From positions 43,648,250 to 43,712,249 of the forward strand of contig CM019071.1 of assembly GCA_009667805.1 (NCBI GenBank): 64,000 nucleotides of DNA. The letters are read 5' to 3'. Under the pieces are notes generated by a model. It was not told the origin of the DNA, ran no database searches, and saw only the letters and a list, made by a program, of their open reading frames with translations. The position numbers and the translations under genes were made by a program. The stretch is from Leptobrachium leishanense. Lineage: Eukaryota > Chordata > Amphibia > Anura > Megophryidae. Below, in pieces: positions 62,971-64,000 of this stretch (positions are counted from its first letter, which is position 1; every line of letters starts with the position of its first letter).

Positions 62971-63169
62971 AAAAACAGTTTTTTTATTATATTTCTTTTT
63001 TAATAGAAAGGTATATGATTTGATGAAAATAATGGTATCTTTAGAAAGTCCATTTAATTGCGGGAAAAACAGTATATAATATGTGTGGGTACAGTAACTG
63101 AGAAAAAAATAATTAACAGCTAAACACAAACCGCAGAAAGTTAGTTAATATCTGAGTATATCTGGCTCT

Positions 63170-63300
63170 TTCTACTCCGAAGTCACCCTCTGAAGCCAAT
63201 CGCTGTAGCAAGCATTCTCAGAGAGGCAGCGAAGGATCAGATCTGTGCATGCGCATAGATTCATCGCAAATGATCCACCATAGCACCGGAGGTTCTTCGA
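63170..63300. repeat. Fragment of the piggyBac-like family
   Basis: CCAATCGCTGTAGCAAGC and GGATCAGATCTGTGCATGCG match 39790-39870. Only this interior part is present. It lies downstream of gene C. Confidence 0.6.
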
Positions 63301-63626
63301 AGTAGAACCATAGTTCTTTCAATGAATGCACAGCATCTGGTAAATAATCCAACTAACAGTATCATGTGTATCGTTTGGTTGTTGTCAGATATGGTGGAAA
63401 ACCATGGTCATTTTCAGGAAACAATAAAGAGTATTCCATGCCATGAAATTGTGGATGCATTTTAAGAAATACCGACAAGGAGGAGCATGAGACCCTCAGG
63501 TTTTGCTACCTCTTAGTACATACAGTAGAATTAGGCGTGTTATCGTATGACAGACACAACTCATCATTAATGTAGATTACAGAGAGTCCACCATTGAACT
63601 AGCCAGGTCGATGTGCTCCAGGAACC
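63301..63626. other. 3' flank of gene C
   Basis: No repeat or exon seen directly after the gene C stop codon. It may be 3' UTR; no close polyadenylation signal was identified. Confidence 0.4.
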
Positions 63627-63808
63627 CTAACGAGGGATGAAAGCGATTCGATACGGCTTTGGTAAATTCTCCAATCCAGACACATCTGGTGTGATGTCCA
63701 GCTCCTCCACGGGAACCAGAGATTTTAAGGTGAAATTTTGTAGAATGGTCACAAAGAAGAGGAAGAGCTCCATCTGCACCAGAGCTTCACCAAGGCAATT
63801 CCTTTTCC
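63627..63808 (-). CDS. Gene C: CYP2 terminal exon 9 (rest of gene beyond right edge)
   Basis: Acceptor CTGCCTACAG, then [20 protein letters not shown] with the haem Cys, ending PYRIAFIPR and a TAG stop. The exon is 182 bp, two codons shorter at the end than gene A exon 9. The remaining exons must lie at coordinates above 64000. The stop is 15.7 kb upstream of the gene A start, which makes the set a head-to-tail tandem array. Confidence 0.92.
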
Positions 63809-64000
63809 CTGTAGGCAGAAAATGATCTGTTAGTATCCCTAAAAACTATTTTTTTCTTGTTAAACACGTCAAAGATTCTACGAAAACCAATGCCAAACTT
63901 TCCCAGTTGAGCTGGAGCTTAGGAGTCGAGACTAGCAAGGCTTTTGCCACAGAAACCAAAGATTATGCATGGGCTTGATCCCCATCTTTGCCTTCAGCTC

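Noticed and set aside
61445..63129. Repeat-protein-like ORFs
   Set aside because: Translations of the 51-bp satellite, open on both strands.

Overview
This window is vertebrate nuclear DNA, most probably from an anuran amphibian. The evidence is split genes with GT-AG introns, long repeat-filled introns, and CR1, L2-like, Tc1, hAT and Harbinger-like elements of frog type. The species cannot be named from the sequence alone.

The only convincing host genes are three cytochrome P450 family 2 (CYP2) genes in a head-to-tail tandem array, all on the minus strand. Gene A (20986-47892) is complete: nine exons of 180, 163, 153, 161, 177, 142, 188, 142 and 188 bp, which follow the standard CYP2 exon plan and encode 497 residues. 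Gene B (1963-14870) has exons 1-8; its exon 9 must lie left of base 1. Gene C shows only its last exon (63627-63808) at the right edge. Neighbouring CYP2 copies encode ER-membrane haem monooxygenases of xenobiotic, steroid or fatty-acid metabolism. The substrate cannot be read from this sequence.

Layout from left to right. 1-14870 is gene B. Its introns carry an L2-like LINE, a 42-bp minisatellite, a hammerhead-type motif, an hAT MITE filled with a 33-bp minisatellite, and a terminal-inverted-repeat element filled with a 21-bp array. 14871-20985 is intergenic, with a hAT element nested by a second hAT MITE, a tRNA-derived SINE and another MITE copy. 20986-47892 is gene A. Its 9.5-kb intron 8 holds three hammerhead motifs (two in sense orientation, one of them with a complete consensus core), 32-bp and 42-bp minisatellites and an inverted L2 copy. 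Intron 3 holds a Tc1 element with one frameshift and a MITE that abuts exon 3. Intron 2 holds a broken CR1. 47893-63626 is a gene-free 15.7-kb spacer made almost wholly of repeats: a 1.5-kb AT-rich palindrome, 24-bp and 13-bp satellites, GC-rich hairpins, MITEs, a solo-LTR-like element inside a long palindrome, and a 51-bp satellite.

The most interesting observations are: (1) a full-consensus type I hammerhead ribozyme in the sense strand of gene A intron 8, heading a small repeat family; (2) a hAT MITE whose terminal bases now form the 5' splice site of gene A exon 3; (3) a Phe-to-Leu change in the haem-binding signature shared by genes A and B, and a changed I-helix motif in gene B; (4) a minisatellite that appears to have grown from the tail of a tRNA-derived SINE.
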